52,716 nucleotides of DNA from Vreelandella stevensii S18214 (GCF_000275725.1 NZ_AJTS01000037.1:1-52716); one strand, 5' to 3'. Counted from the first letter of the stretch, positions 1 through 8,626 are shown. Notes: generated by a model from the sequence alone, not told the origin. Numbers and translations: made by a program.

Positions 1-1076
1 GGCGCTCCCGCCGAGTCGCCTCCCACGATGCGCTGGACTTTGCCGGCAACGACTACCTGGGCCTCGCCCAGGACCCACGGGTGCAAGCCGCCCAGGCAGA
101 AGGCGCCAAGCGCTTTGGCGCCGGGGCCAGGGCGTCGCATCTGGTCAGCGGCCACCTGGGCATTCACGACGCCCTGGAAGCTGCGCTGGCCGAGTGGACC
201 GGGCGCGAGCGGGCGCTGCTGTTCTCCACCGGCTATATGGCGAACCTGGGCGTGCTGCAAGCGCTGGCGGATTCCCACACCGCGATTTTTCAGGACCGCC
301 TCAATCACGCCTCGCTACTCGACGGGGCCGCGCTGAGCGGCGCCCGTTCCCGACGCTACCACCACCGCGATGGCCAGGATCTGGCGCGTTTATTGGCGCG
401 CAGCCGGGCCACCCATCAGCTGGTGGTGAGCGACGGCGTGTTCAGCATGGACGGTGATATCGCCGACATCGAACAGCTCGCCCACCTCAGCCAGCAACAC
501 GGCGCCTGGCTGATGATCGACGATGCCCACGGGCTTGGCGTCCTCGGCGAAAACGGCGCAGGCTGCGTGGCAGGCTTCGATAGCCAGCAGGTGCCGATTC
601 TGGTTGGCACCCTGGGCAAAGCGCTAGGCACCGCGGGCGCTTTCGTGGCGGGGGATGCGGCACTGATCGAGCACTTGATTCAGTTTTCCCGCAGCTATGT
701 GTACACCACCGCCCAACCGCCCGGCATTGCCGCCGCTACTCTGGAAGCGCTCACCATCGTCCAGCGGGAACCGGAGCACCGACAGCGGCTTGCGCGCCAC
801 ATCGACTACTTTCGCCAGCAGGCCACGGCCCTGGGGCTTCCCCTGGGCCACTCCCACACGCCGATTCAGTCGCTGCTACTGGGCAGTGAGCAGCGCACCA
901 TGGCCTGGGCCGCCCGTTTCGATAAACACGATGTTCAGGTAGGCGCGATACGTCCGCCCACGGTGCCCAACGGCGAGGCGCGACTGCGTATCACGTTAAG
1001 CGCCCGCCATACCCAGCGCGATATCGACCGGCTGTTGGACGTGGCCGCGACCTGCCTGCACGAGGAGCGGCGATGA
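1..1076 (+). CDS. bioF: 8-amino-7-oxononanoate synthase, 5' truncated by window edge
   Basis: PLP enzyme that condenses pimeloyl-ACP with L-alanine to give 8-amino-7-oxononanoate, the first step of biotin ring assembly in the cytoplasm. The reading frame is open from base 3; the N-terminal few dozen codons lie outside the window. Visible family features are the early NDYLGLA motif, the SDGVFSMDGD and DDAHGLGVLG stretches that bind PLP, and the lysine of TLGKALG (codon 618-620) that should form the Schiff base. The stop overlaps the bioH start (ATGA), so the two are translationally coupled. It is the first visible gene of bioFHCDA; bioB is probably just upstream, out of view. Identity is secure; other alpha-oxoamine synthases (Kbl) are excluded by the operon. 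Confidence 0.97.
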   Translation, partial: RSRRVASHDALDFAGNDYLGLAQDPRVQAAQAEGAKRFGAGARASHLVSGHLGIHDALEAALAEWTGRERALLFSTGYMANLGVLQALADSHTAIFQDRLNHASLLDGAALSGARSRRYHHRDGQDLARLLARSRATHQLVVSDGVFSMDGDIADIEQLAHLSQQHGAWLMIDDAHGLGVLGENGAGCVAGFDSQQVPILVGTLGKALGTAGAFVAGDAALIEHLIQFSRSYVYTTAQPPGIAAATLEALTIVQREPEHRQRLARHIDYFRQQATALGLPLGHSHTPIQSLLLGSEQRTMAWAARFDKHDVQVGAIRPPTVPNGEARLRITLSARHTQRDIDRLLDVAATCLHEERR

Positions 1077-1783
1077 AGCTTGTCCTGCTCTCTGGCTGGG
1101 GCATCGATAGCCGTATCTGGCAGCCCCTGGAAGCGCACTGGCCCAACACCGTCGAGCCGATTACCGTCGAGTGGCCAGGGTACGGTGTTTCACCAGCGCT
1201 CCCCGCCCCTGCTCGCCTTGCCGCCCTGGCCGAGCGCATGGCCAGCCAACTCCCCAGCGATGCCGTCTGGGTAGGCTGGTCGCTGGGGGGATTGCTGGCC
1301 ACGGCACTGCTGGACCATTTGCCACCCCCTCACGCCCTGCTATTGCTGGGTATTGGCCAGCGTTTTTACGACGACGCGGAAGACGGCGGCGTGACCCGTG
1401 ACGAGCTTGCCAGCTTTCAGCGCGCCTTTCGCCGCGACGCCATGGCCACATGGCGCCACTTTCTACGCTGGCAGTGTCAGGGTGAACCCAACACTCGCGA
1501 GGCTCGCCGCCAACTCAGTGGGCTGCTGGGCGACGCGCCCTGCGCGGACTCTGCCACCCTGGCCCAAGGCCTGACATGGCTGGCCACGCTGGACAACCGC
1601 ACGCACTTCGCGGCACTGCCCTGTCCTATCCACTTGCTCGCAGGCGCCCAGGACCCGCTGCTGCCAAACCGCACTCGCCAACAGGCCTTGCGGCTGGAAG
1701 ACGCCGGGCACTGTCCGATGCTCTCACGCCCGGCCCAGCTCGCCGCTCGGCTGGCCGAGCAGGCGACACAGGTGCCGCGATGA
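1073..1783 (+). CDS. bioH: Pimeloyl-ACP methyl ester esterase BioH
   Basis: Alpha/beta hydrolase of 236 residues that removes the methyl group from pimeloyl-ACP methyl ester, ending the BioC-BioH pimelate branch. The start MKLVLLSGWG with an HGWG-like oxyanion region is typical. The nucleophile elbow GWSLGG places Ser at about residue 70; the acid is probably Asp194 in AGAQDPLLP and the base His213 in DAGHCP. The start codon overlaps the bioF stop by 4 bases and the stop overlaps the bioC start in the same way. Its place between bioF and bioC separates it from the many other small alpha/beta hydrolases. Confidence 0.95.
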   Translation: MKLVLLSGWGIDSRIWQPLEAHWPNTVEPITVEWPGYGVSPALPAPARLAALAERMASQLPSDAVWVGWSLGGLLATALLDHLPPPHALLLLGIGQRFYDDAEDGGVTRDELASFQRAFRRDAMATWRHFLRWQCQGEPNTREARRQLSGLLGDAPCADSATLAQGLTWLATLDNRTHFAALPCPIHLLAGAQDPLLPNRTRQQALRLEDAGHCPMLSRPAQLAARLAEQATQVPR

Positions 1784-2565
1784 ACTCACCGTTGCTCTCT
1801 ACCCCCGTACCCCACTGGCAGGCCCGCGTTGCCCGGGCCTTCTCCCGAGCGGCGCCGCGCTATGACGCGCTCGCCAGCGCCCAGCGCGATATCGGTGAAG
1901 CGCTCTGGCAAACGCTGCCGAAGAGCGCCCAGCAGGTGCTCGACCTGGGCTGCGGCACCGGCTACTGGACCCAGCGGCTGGCCACCCATTACCCGGAGGC
2001 CGCCATCACCGGGCTCGACCTGGCCCCGGGCATGCTCGCCCACGCCCAGGCAACCTATGGCGATGCCATCCGCTGGCAGTTGGGGGACGCCGCCGCGCTG
2101 CCGCAAAACGATGCCAGCGTTGAGCTGGTGTTCTCCAATCTGGCGATTCAGTGGTGCCCGAGCATCGAGGATGTCATGCAGGAGTTGGCGCGGGTGCTTG
2201 CCCCTGGCGGGCAGGCGCGCATCACTACCCTGCTGCCCGGCACGCTTCATGAGGTGGCCACCGCCTGGCAGCGGCCCGAGGCCCTGTTGCAAACGCCGGA
2301 CGCCAGCACCGTGCGACGGGCAATTGCGCGAAGCGGCTTGCGGCTTACCCACCACGTGTGCGAGCAGCGGCGCTTTTTCTACCCCGACCTGAATGCCGTC
2401 ATGGCCTCCATCAAGGGCGTGGGCGCTCAGGTGGCAAGACCCGACGCACAGCTCACCCGCCAGGCACTGACCGATGCCCGGTTGCGCTATGAAGCACTGC
2501 GCACGCCGCGGGGGCTGCCGGTGAGCTACCACTGCCTGACGCTATGCCTGGAAAGCGCGAAATGA
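1780..2565 (+). CDS. bioC: Malonyl-ACP O-methyltransferase BioC
   Basis: SAM-dependent methyltransferase that caps malonyl-ACP as a methyl ester, so that fatty acid synthase can extend it to pimeloyl-ACP methyl ester. The protein has 261 residues from the ATG at 1780; the frame is open further upstream but this ATG overlaps the bioH stop (ATGA), as at every junction of the operon. SAM motif I, VLDLGCGTG, is at about residues 53-61, and the acidic residue ending strand 2 is in ITGLDLAPGM. The N-terminal stretch FSRAAPRYDALASAQ is characteristic of BioC. Its partner BioH is directly upstream. Confidence 0.95.
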   Translation: MNSPLLSTPVPHWQARVARAFSRAAPRYDALASAQRDIGEALWQTLPKSAQQVLDLGCGTGYWTQRLATHYPEAAITGLDLAPGMLAHAQATYGDAIRWQLGDAAALPQNDASVELVFSNLAIQWCPSIEDVMQELARVLAPGGQARITTLLPGTLHEVATAWQRPEALLQTPDASTVRRAIARSGLRLTHHVCEQRRFFYPDLNAVMASIKGVGAQVARPDAQLTRQALTDARLRYEALRTPRGLPVSYHCLTLCLESAK

Positions 2566-3284
2566 ACAACACCTATTTCATCACCGGTACCGACACCGAT
2601 GCGGGCAAGTCCCTGGCCGCCAGCGCACTGCTGTGTGCTGCCCGTCAGCGCCAGTACACCACGCTGGGGTTGAAACCGATTGCCTCCGGCAGCGAGGCCA
2701 CGCCCAGCGGCTTGCGCAACCGCGATGCTCTGGCGCTACAGGCGCAAAGCTTCCCGCCGGTGGATTACTCGACGGTCAACCCCTGGACCTTTGCCCCCGC
2801 CATTGCGCCCCATTTGGCGGCCCTGGAGGCGGGCACGGTGCTGGGTATGGCCAGCGTGACCCAAGCGCTGCGCGAAACCCTGAGCCAAACGCCACGCGAC
2901 CTGACGCTGATCGAAGGCGCCGGCGGCTGGCGAGTGCCGCTCAATGAGGAGGAGGATTTTTCCGACCTGCCCCGTGCGCTGGGTCTGCCGGTGATTCTGG
3001 TCGTTGGGCTGAAACTCGGCTGCCTCAACCATGCGCGGCTCACCGCCGAGGCCGTCGCCGCCGATGGCGTGACGCTGGCGGGCTGGGTGGGCAGCGTGGT
3101 GGACCCGGCCTTTGCCAGCGATAGCGCACGCTTTGCGGCCAATGTGGCGCTGCTCGAACGCGCCCTGCCCGCTCCCTGCTTAGGGCTCATTCCCTATTTG
3201 GCACCGGCAGACGCCGCTGCCGCGCAGCGCTTTATCTTCCTGGATGCGCTGCTCACTCCCACGGCCCAGGAGGCTACGCAATGA
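2562..3284 (+). CDS. bioD: Dethiobiotin synthetase
   Basis: ATP-dependent enzyme (240 residues) that closes the ureido ring of 7,8-diaminopelargonate with CO2 to give dethiobiotin. The P-loop is near the N-terminus, FITGTDTDAGKS (about residues 6-17), followed by LKPIASG with the substrate-binding lysine and by EGAGGWRVPL. The ATG at 2562 overlaps the bioC stop by 4 bases; a slightly longer in-frame start at 2544 would lie inside bioC and lacks the family N-terminus, so it was not used. The stop overlaps the bioA start. Confidence 0.95.
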   Translation: MNNTYFITGTDTDAGKSLAASALLCAARQRQYTTLGLKPIASGSEATPSGLRNRDALALQAQSFPPVDYSTVNPWTFAPAIAPHLAALEAGTVLGMASVTQALRETLSQTPRDLTLIEGAGGWRVPLNEEEDFSDLPRALGLPVILVVGLKLGCLNHARLTAEAVAADGVTLAGWVGSVVDPAFASDSARFAANVALLERALPAPCLGLIPYLAPADAAAAQRFIFLDALLTPTAQEATQ

Positions 3285-4558
3285 ACTCTCCCGTGTGGCA
3301 CCCCTACGCCCATCTCAAGACCCAGACACCGGCCCCCAAGGTGGTGGGCGGTAGCGGCAGCCACTTTACGCTGGAAAGCGGTGAACGCCTGCTGGATGCC
3401 ACCTGCTCCTGGTGGTGCATGATTCACGGCTACGGCCACCCGCGCCTGGTGGCCGCCATCCGCGAACAGGCCGGCGAGCTGTGCCATGTGATGCTGGGGG
3501 GCCTGACCCACGGCCCCGCCGACCAGCTGGCACGGGCGCTGGTGCGCATTACCCCGCCGGGGCTGAACCACGTGTTCTTCTCCGACAGCGGTTCGGTGGG
3601 CATGGAGGTGGCCATGAAGATGGCGCTGCAGTATCAGGTGCTCACCGGCCAGCCCGGCAAGCGCAAGATGCTCTCGCTGATGAAGGCGTACCATGGCGAC
3701 ACCACCGGCTGCATGGCGGTATGCGACCCCGAAGGGGGCATGCACGGCCTGTTCGCCAGCCTGCTGCCTCAGCACCACTTCGCCCCGGCCCCCACGGCAC
3801 CCTTCGATGCCACGCCAGCCCGGGTAGAGCATGACCTCGCTGCGCTCCGAGAGGTGCTGTCGCGCCACCACCAGGAGATCGCCGCACTACTGATGGAGCC
3901 GCTGCTGCAAGCGGCGGGCGGGCTGAACATGACCTCGCCGCACTACCTGCGCGGCGCCCGGGCGCTGTGCGACGAGTTTGGCGTGCTGCTGATTTTCGAC
4001 GAAGTGGCCACCGGCTTTGGCCGCACCGGCAGGCTGTTTGCCGCCGACCACGCGGGCGTCACGCCGGATATCATGGTGCTCTCCAAGGGGCTGACCGGCG
4101 GGTATCTGGGCCATGCGGCCACGCTGGCCACCGACCGGGTGCACGAGGCGTTCATTGGCGACAGTCAGCACCACGCCTTCATGCACGGCCCCACCTTCAT
4201 GGGCAATCCACTGGCTTGCCGCGTGGCGCTGGAGAGCCTGCGGGTGTTCGAAGAGGAGCATTACCTGGAGAAAATCGCCGCGCTCAGCCAAGTGCTACAG
4301 CGCGAGCTGCTGGAGGACGCGGCGCTGCGCGCGCACCCGGCGGTGGCGGATGTCCGGGTGCTGGGCGCGACAGCGGTGATCGAGACCCATGGCAGCGAGG
4401 CGCTGGCGGGCGTGGCCGCGTTTGCCAGAGCACGGGGCGTATGGCTGCGCCCCATTGGCCGCTGGCTCTACACCATGCCCGCCTATATTGCGACGGACGC
4501 CGAGCTCATCCAGATTACCGGAGTCATGAAAGCGTGGTTTCTCGAAGCGCGCCGGTAA
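3281..4558 (+). CDS. bioA: Adenosylmethionine-8-amino-7-oxononanoate aminotransferase
   Basis: PLP aminotransferase (425 residues, class III fold) that transfers the amino group of S-adenosylmethionine to 8-amino-7-oxononanoate. It starts WHPYAHLKT; SWWCMIHGYGHP near residue 50 marks BioA within class III. The PLP aspartate lies in IFDEVATGFGRTG, and the Schiff-base lysine is in LSKGLTGGYL (about residue 269). It follows bioD with a 4-base overlap. In E. coli bioA is divergent from bioBFCD; here it is the last gene of the operon. About 36 bases after its stop begins the right end of a tnpB element, so any native terminator may have been displaced. Confidence 0.97.
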   Translation: MNSPVWHPYAHLKTQTPAPKVVGGSGSHFTLESGERLLDATCSWWCMIHGYGHPRLVAAIREQAGELCHVMLGGLTHGPADQLARALVRITPPGLNHVFFSDSGSVGMEVAMKMALQYQVLTGQPGKRKMLSLMKAYHGDTTGCMAVCDPEGGMHGLFASLLPQHHFAPAPTAPFDATPARVEHDLAALREVLSRHHQEIAALLMEPLLQAAGGLNMTSPHYLRGARALCDEFGVLLIFDEVATGFGRTGRLFAADHAGVTPDIMVLSKGLTGGYLGHAATLATDRVHEAFIGDSQHHAFMHGPTFMGNPLACRVALESLRVFEEEHYLEKIAALSQVLQRELLEDAALRAHPAVADVRVLGATAVIETHGSEALAGVAAFARARGVWLRPIGRWLYTMPAYIATDAELIQITGVMKAWFLEARR

Positions 4559-4611
4559 TCTGCCATCCATCGGTTCGCTCACTCCGCCCCGTCGTTGAGT
4601 GAACACTCCCA

Positions 4612-4635
4612 CGCATCATGCGACGCATTGATGCG
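4612..4635 (-). repeat. Right-end subterminal palindrome of the tnpB element
   Basis: Arms CGCATCA (4612-4618) and TGATGCG (4629-4635) enclose a second short palindrome, TGCG (4619-4622) and CGCA (4624-4627). The tnpB stop codon (4616-4618) is inside the left arm. A further palindrome GAGTGAACACTC (4597-4608) follows. In this transposon family the right end also forms the 3' part of the guide (omega/re) RNA, so an RNA covering roughly 4560-4720 on the minus strand is plausible but not demonstrated. Confidence 0.6.
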
Positions 4636-5953
4636 GGGCTTCAGGCTCTCGCCGCCAGAGCGTTGAGAGCGTGACCGGTGTTCTCGGTTTGCCAGGGGAG
4701 CTTCTGCCCGCTGACAACTGCCCGTCCTTGCGGCGGGTCAGCTTGTGTTTCCAGGCCCAATAGCGGGCACCGATGTTGTAGCTGGCGTTGAGGTCGGCGT
4801 TGTACTGCTTGCCGTTCGGAAAGATAGCCAGTTCGTGCTGTGCCTTGTCCCGCTTGACGCGACCCGAGCCATCGAAAGCCCAGGAAGACGTGCCCCGGGC
4901 ATAGACGTAGACAACCCGACCACCCGCCTCGGCCATTTTCTGCTCGATCAGCGTGGTCAGCCGGCGATGTAGCCACTGATGGAAGCGCTGGCGAAGTCCC
5001 GACCGTTTCTTGCCGGCTTTGGGGCGCCAGCCCTTCAGGTCTTCCAGCACGATCACATCGGCGCCCTGTGCCAGTGCGAAGTCGACCAGTCGACGGGAGG
5101 TCTGCTGGGCAATCTGCTCGTTGATGTGCTGGGCCTTGCGGTACCACATCCGCCCGAACCCTTTCGAGAGCCTGGCGGTCTTGCGCGCCTTGCGGCGAAT
5201 CAGCGTGGCGCGCTTGTCGCGACGGTCTATGTCCGCGGCGGGGTGGAAGAATCCACGCGCTGCGACAGTGCCGTCCGGTGTCACGATGCTGGCCGTGGCC
5301 AGCGTATTGATCCCCACGTCCACGGCGCATACGCGCTGCTGGTCAGGGAGGGATTGAGGCGCCAACGCCACCGGCACCGCCAGGTGGCAGCGTCGATTGA
5401 GCACCAGGGTGGGCGACTTCACAGTGCCGAGAAGATGGCGCTGACGTACCGCCTTGATCGCCACGTTATGCCACAGCCACTCCTTGCCATCCCACAGCTT
5501 CAGGCTGGCGGTGGTGAAGTCGGCATCGAACTTGACCAACTGCCCGCGATACATCGCCGGATAGCAGCCGGCCACGGGGTTGAAACGCGGTGGCTGGGCA
5601 TGTTTCCGCTGGCGATCTCCCGACTGCCAGGCCCAATAGCGGGTCAGGTAGCTCGATACCTGGCCCTTGACGAACTCGATGGCGGCTCGGCGCAGGTAGG
5701 ACGGGAACTTGTAGAAACGCTTCACGAAGTAGTGGTGGCGAGGCGAGGGGTTCTTCTTGGTCGGGTGCATCAGCCGCTCCACGGCAGCGGCAAAGCTAGG
5801 GGCCTGCTGCAGCGACGGCCAGTTGGCCAGGACCACCACCGACAACGCACGGCAGAACTGGCGATACTCCGCCAGCGTCAAACGCATCAGGTGTCGCTGC
5901 TGCGTCGTGGCTTGTAGTGGCCACTTGTCCGTGCGAATCATGGTTCGAGTCAT
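4616..5953 (-). CDS. tnpB: TnpB-family RNA-guided nuclease lacking zinc-finger cysteines
   Basis: A 445-residue IS605 OrfB/TnpB-type protein, in this family an RNA-guided DNA nuclease that cuts empty donor sites. The three RuvC acidic positions are visible: Asp212 in VDVGINT, Glu304 in VLEDLKGW and Asp387 in NADLNASYNIG. The segment between RuvC II and III normally carries a CxxC...CxxC zinc ribbon; here residues 353-386 contain no cysteine at all. The C-terminal 35 residues are basic and proline-rich and are encoded by the transposon right end, as is usual where the guide RNA overlaps the gene. There is no tnpA neighbour. Start chosen at the first Met; Met5 or Met23 are alternatives. The catalytic residues suggest it could be active; whether it has a different fold in place of the zinc ribbon is unknown. 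Confidence 0.88.
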   Translation of the reverse strand: MTRTMIRTDKWPLQATTQQRHLMRLTLAEYRQFCRALSVVVLANWPSLQQAPSFAAAVERLMHPTKKNPSPRHHYFVKRFYKFPSYLRRAAIEFVKGQVSSYLTRYWAWQSGDRQRKHAQPPRFNPVAGCYPAMYRGQLVKFDADFTTASLKLWDGKEWLWHNVAIKAVRQRHLLGTVKSPTLVLNRRCHLAVPVALAPQSLPDQQRVCAVDVGINTLATASIVTPDGTVAARGFFHPAADIDRRDKRATLIRRKARKTARLSKGFGRMWYRKAQHINEQIAQQTSRRLVDFALAQGADVIVLEDLKGWRPKAGKKRSGLRQRFHQWLHRRLTTLIEQKMAEAGGRVVYVYARGTSSWAFDGSGRVKRDKAQHELAIFPNGKQYNADLNASYNIGARYWAWKHKLTRRKDGQLSAGRSSPGKPRTPVTLSTLWRREPEAPHQCVA

Positions 5954-6028
5954 GGAAAAAGCCTAAGCCATTACCTGATATTTATCCAGCATTTGCCTTG
6001 ACGTTCGCCAAGGCTCGCCGCTTAACTA

Positions 6029-6063
6029 GCGCATCACGCTTCGCGTCGATACGTAGGATGCGC
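6029..6063 (-). repeat. Candidate left-end hairpin of the tnpB element
   Basis: Perfect 7-bp arms GCGCATC (6029-6035) and GATGCGC (6057-6063) with a 21-nt loop, placed upstream of tnpB on its coding strand. The arms resemble those of the right-end palindrome at 4612-4635, as expected for the two DNA hairpins recognised by a Y1 transposase. The sirtuin stop codon is only 12 bases further on, so the element inserted right behind that gene. Confidence 0.5.
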
Positions 6064-6074
6064 GGCTGACTTAC

Positions 6075-6788
6075 TCAAGGCAAGAGCAAGTTGCCCTGCT
6101 TGCGCCACTGGTGAACCAGCGCTGGCACGCCTTCCCCCGCCGTGGTGTTGATCGCCAGCACGCCAGGCGGGCTGAGCGCATCGGCATCGGGGTCTATCAG
6201 TGCACAGGGGGTATCGTAGTCGATGTAGGTCAGCAGCGACGCGGCGGGCATCACCGCCAGCGAGGTGCCCACCACCAGCAGGAAATCGGCCTGGCTGACC
6301 AGCTCGCAGGCCTCTTCGAAGAGCGGCACGGCTTCCCCGAACCACACCACGTCCGGGCGCAGCTGGCTGCCTTTGTCGCACACCTCCCCCAGGCGGATTC
6401 CTCCCTTGGGCAGCGGGTAGCGCAGCCGGGCATCGACGGATGAGCGTGCCTTGAGAATCTCGCCGTGCAGGTGCAGCACGTGGCGCGAACCGGCACGCTC
6501 GTGCAGGTCATCGATATTCTGCGTCACCACGCTGACTCGGAAGCCTTCCTGCTCCAGCGCGGCCAGCGCCTTGTGGGCGGCATTGGGTTTGGCCCGGCGG
6601 ATCTGCTCACGGCGCTGGTCGTAGAAGGCCAGCACCCGTTCGGGGTTGCGCCGCCAGCCCTCGGGCGTGGCGACGTCCTCCACGGGATGATCTTCCCACA
6701 GGCCGTCGCTGGCCCGAAAGGTCTCGATGCCGCTTTCGGCGCTAATACCCGATCCGGTCAGTACCACCAGGTGAGGGGGTTGAGTCAT
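6075..6788 (-). CDS. cobB: NAD-dependent protein deacylase, CobB-type sirtuin without zinc cysteines
   Basis: Sirtuin of 237 residues that removes acyl groups from lysines using NAD+. Visible motifs: GSGISAESGI (12-21) for NAD, TQNIDDLHERAG (89-100), the catalytic His108 in LHLHGE, and VVGTSLAV. Tyr56 and Arg59 in FYDQRR match the Tyr-x-x-Arg pair that lets SIRT5 and CobB bind succinyl or malonyl lysine. The zinc ribbon after the catalytic His is degenerate: only Cys137 is left of the usual four cysteines, a pattern I believe occurs in a subgroup of bacterial sirtuins. Start ATG at 6788, 2 bases after the aceK stop; a longer in-frame start inside aceK lacks homology. It is likely co-transcribed with aceK, whose target, isocitrate dehydrogenase, is also an acylated protein in enterics. 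Confidence 0.9.
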   Translation of the reverse strand: MTQPPHLVVLTGSGISAESGIETFRASDGLWEDHPVEDVATPEGWRRNPERVLAFYDQRREQIRRAKPNAAHKALAALEQEGFRVSVVTQNIDDLHERAGSRHVLHLHGEILKARSSVDARLRYPLPKGGIRLGEVCDKGSQLRPDVVWFGEAVPLFEEACELVSQADFLLVVGTSLAVMPAASLLTYIDYDTPCALIDPDADALSPPGVLAINTTAGEGVPALVHQWRKQGNLLLP

Positions 6789-6790
6789 GA

Positions 6791-8557
6791 CTAATATACC
6801 AGTTGGCCGATGGTTCCGGAGAACCGTTGCTTGTTGCGGTAAGGGTAGACATCGATCACCCGCCCATTGCGAATGGCCTGCTGCAACCCTAGCCAATAGT
6901 CCGGGTCGAACAGCTCCGGGTGCTGCTCCATGAACAGCGCGCGAAGTTCGGGGTTGGCAAACATGAACGGACCGAACTCCTCGGGGAAGATATCGTGAGG
7001 GCCGATGGAGAGGCTAGCGCCGCCATCCATGTAGCTATCGCCCTGCTGGGCTTTGGGCATGTGGCGAAAACGACACTCCGTAAGGTAGCTCACTTCGTCG
7101 TAGTCGTAAAAAATCACCCGTCCGTGACGGGTAACGCCAAAATTCTTCAGCAACATATCGCCCGGAAAGATATTGGCGGCTGCCATCTGTTTGATGGCAT
7201 TGCCGTAATCCTTCAGCACCGTCACCCGCTCATCGGCGCTGCACTGCTCCAGATAGAGGTTCAACGGCGTCATCATCCGCTCGGTGTAGCAGTGTTTGAT
7301 AATCACCTTGTCGCCTTTCAGCGATACCGTGGAGGGGGCAACTTCCAGCAAATGGGCCAGACACTCCGGCGCGAAGTGATCCTGGCGCACGATAAAGTTG
7401 GAAAACTCCTGGGTATCGGCCATGCGCCCTACCCGGTCGTGACGCTTCACCAGCCGATACTTCTCTCGCACGATGGCTGGCGTAACCTCCTTGGCGGGGT
7501 CGAACTTATCCTTGATGATCTTGAACACGGTGCGAAAGCTGGGCAGCACGAACACCGCCATTACCATGCCCCGCACCCCCGGGGCGATGATGAAGCGCTC
7601 TTCGCGCTTGGCTACCTGCTGGTTCAGGGCGCGAAAAAACTCGGTTTTACCGTGTTTGAAAAAGCCGATGGCGGCGTACAGCTCGCCTTCCGGCTTGTGG
7701 GGCATGAGCTGTTTCAGGTAGCCCACGAACTCCCCGGGAACCGGCACATCGACCTGAAAGTAAGCGCGGGTGAACGAGAAGATGATCGACACTTCATCGG
7801 TTTCGGTGAGCACGGTATCCAGATGCAGGCGGGGGTCACCGCCCTGCTGCTCGCCGTACCCTTCGCCATGCAGAATCGGCAGCACCAGCGGCACCTGCTC
7901 ACCGCCGCCGAGTATACGCCCCACCAGGTAGGCCCCTTTGTTGCGGTAGAAAACGCTGTTGAGCAGCTCCACCCGTGCATCCACCGCCTGCCAGAGGCGG
8001 GCGGGCAGCTGGGCTTCCAGCAAGCCCGCCCCCAACTGGCTATCGCGTTCCAGATGGGCAAAGGGCGTCTCCAGCGGTGCCTCTTGCAGCGCCCAGGCCA
8101 GCGCTCCGGCCCAGTCGCCGTTGACCGCATGACGGCGGCACAGCTCGATGCCCGAACGGTGCGCGGCATCTTCACGGGAGCTGTAGACGAACATCCAGTC
8201 GTTGCGGATATGGCGATGCTCAAACACCGAACAGAACAGCGAATTGAAAAAGGTCTCGGCCAGCTCGTAATCCAACCGCTGGCCGATCAAATTGGCATAG
8301 TACCCGCGGGCTTCGCGCCAGGTCTCGCAGTGGGCCAGCACGTCCTGGGGAAACGTACGCTGCAGGCGCCCCAGCGTGTCCTGGACTTTTTCGCCGTAGA
8401 GATTGATCCGCGCCGCCGAGGCTTGCTGCGCCTCGCGCCACGCCGCATCGCGAAAGCGGCGGCTGGCGTCCTGAGTAATCTGCTGGAAGCGTGCACGGTA
8501 CTCATCGAACCCATGCAGTACCGTCGCCGCCAGGCGGTAGGCCGGAGAGTGTTTCAT
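6791..8557 (-). CDS. aceK: Isocitrate dehydrogenase kinase/phosphatase
   Basis: Bifunctional enzyme of 588 residues that phosphorylates and dephosphorylates isocitrate dehydrogenase, diverting isocitrate into the glyoxylate shunt during growth on acetate or other C2 sources. Recognised by the whole-length AceK pattern: GFDEYRARFQQIT near the N-terminus, the regulatory N-terminal half, then FIIAPGVRGMVMAVFVLPSF leading into KIIKDKF of the kinase fold, KHCYTERMMTPLNLYL, and RVIFYDYDEVSYLTECRFR with the catalytic and metal-binding acids. Length is normal. No aceA/aceB neighbour is in view; the gene next to it is a sirtuin. The ethanolamine genes upstream generate acetyl units, which fits a glyoxylate-shunt regulator. 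Confidence 0.96.
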   Translation of the reverse strand: MKHSPAYRLAATVLHGFDEYRARFQQITQDASRRFRDAAWREAQQASAARINLYGEKVQDTLGRLQRTFPQDVLAHCETWREARGYYANLIGQRLDYELAETFFNSLFCSVFEHRHIRNDWMFVYSSREDAAHRSGIELCRRHAVNGDWAGALAWALQEAPLETPFAHLERDSQLGAGLLEAQLPARLWQAVDARVELLNSVFYRNKGAYLVGRILGGGEQVPLVLPILHGEGYGEQQGGDPRLHLDTVLTETDEVSIIFSFTRAYFQVDVPVPGEFVGYLKQLMPHKPEGELYAAIGFFKHGKTEFFRALNQQVAKREERFIIAPGVRGMVMAVFVLPSFRTVFKIIKDKFDPAKEVTPAIVREKYRLVKRHDRVGRMADTQEFSNFIVRQDHFAPECLAHLLEVAPSTVSLKGDKVIIKHCYTERMMTPLNLYLEQCSADERVTVLKDYGNAIKQMAAANIFPGDMLLKNFGVTRHGRVIFYDYDEVSYLTECRFRHMPKAQQGDSYMDGGASLSIGPHDIFPEEFGPFMFANPELRALFMEQHPELFDPDYWLGLQQAIRNGRVIDVYPYRNKQRFSGTIGQLVY

Positions 8558-8626
8558 CAGACTGGCTCACGTCGATAGAAGGCTTCCCAGACTCCTCGAA
8601 CGGCAAACTACATACGAGACGACCTT

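Larger units (their letters stand above)
4595..6063 (-). mobile_element. IS200/IS605-type element with tnpB only
   Basis: Boundaries are inferred from the tnpB gene and two subterminal hairpins: a palindrome at 4612-4635 covering the tnpB stop codon (right end), and a hairpin at 6029-6063 upstream of tnpB (left end) with similar arms (CGCATCA against GCGCATC). On the minus strand the right hairpin is followed by TCAA (4598-4595), the kind of tetranucleotide cut at the right end of IS608-like elements. No Y1 transposase (tnpA) is present, so movement would depend on one supplied in trans. The element lies between bioA and the sirtuin gene. Exact ends need comparison with an empty site. Confidence 0.7.

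Noticed and set aside
4573-4604. Native bioA terminator (GTTCGCTCA paired with TGAGTGAAC)
   Set aside because: It overlaps the right end of the tnpB element, has no T-run on the plus strand and is better seen as part of the transposon end.
6920-8578. Long open frame (552 codons) on the plus strand
   Set aside because: It is antisense to aceK, whose protein is conserved over its full length; high GC keeps the opposite frame open.
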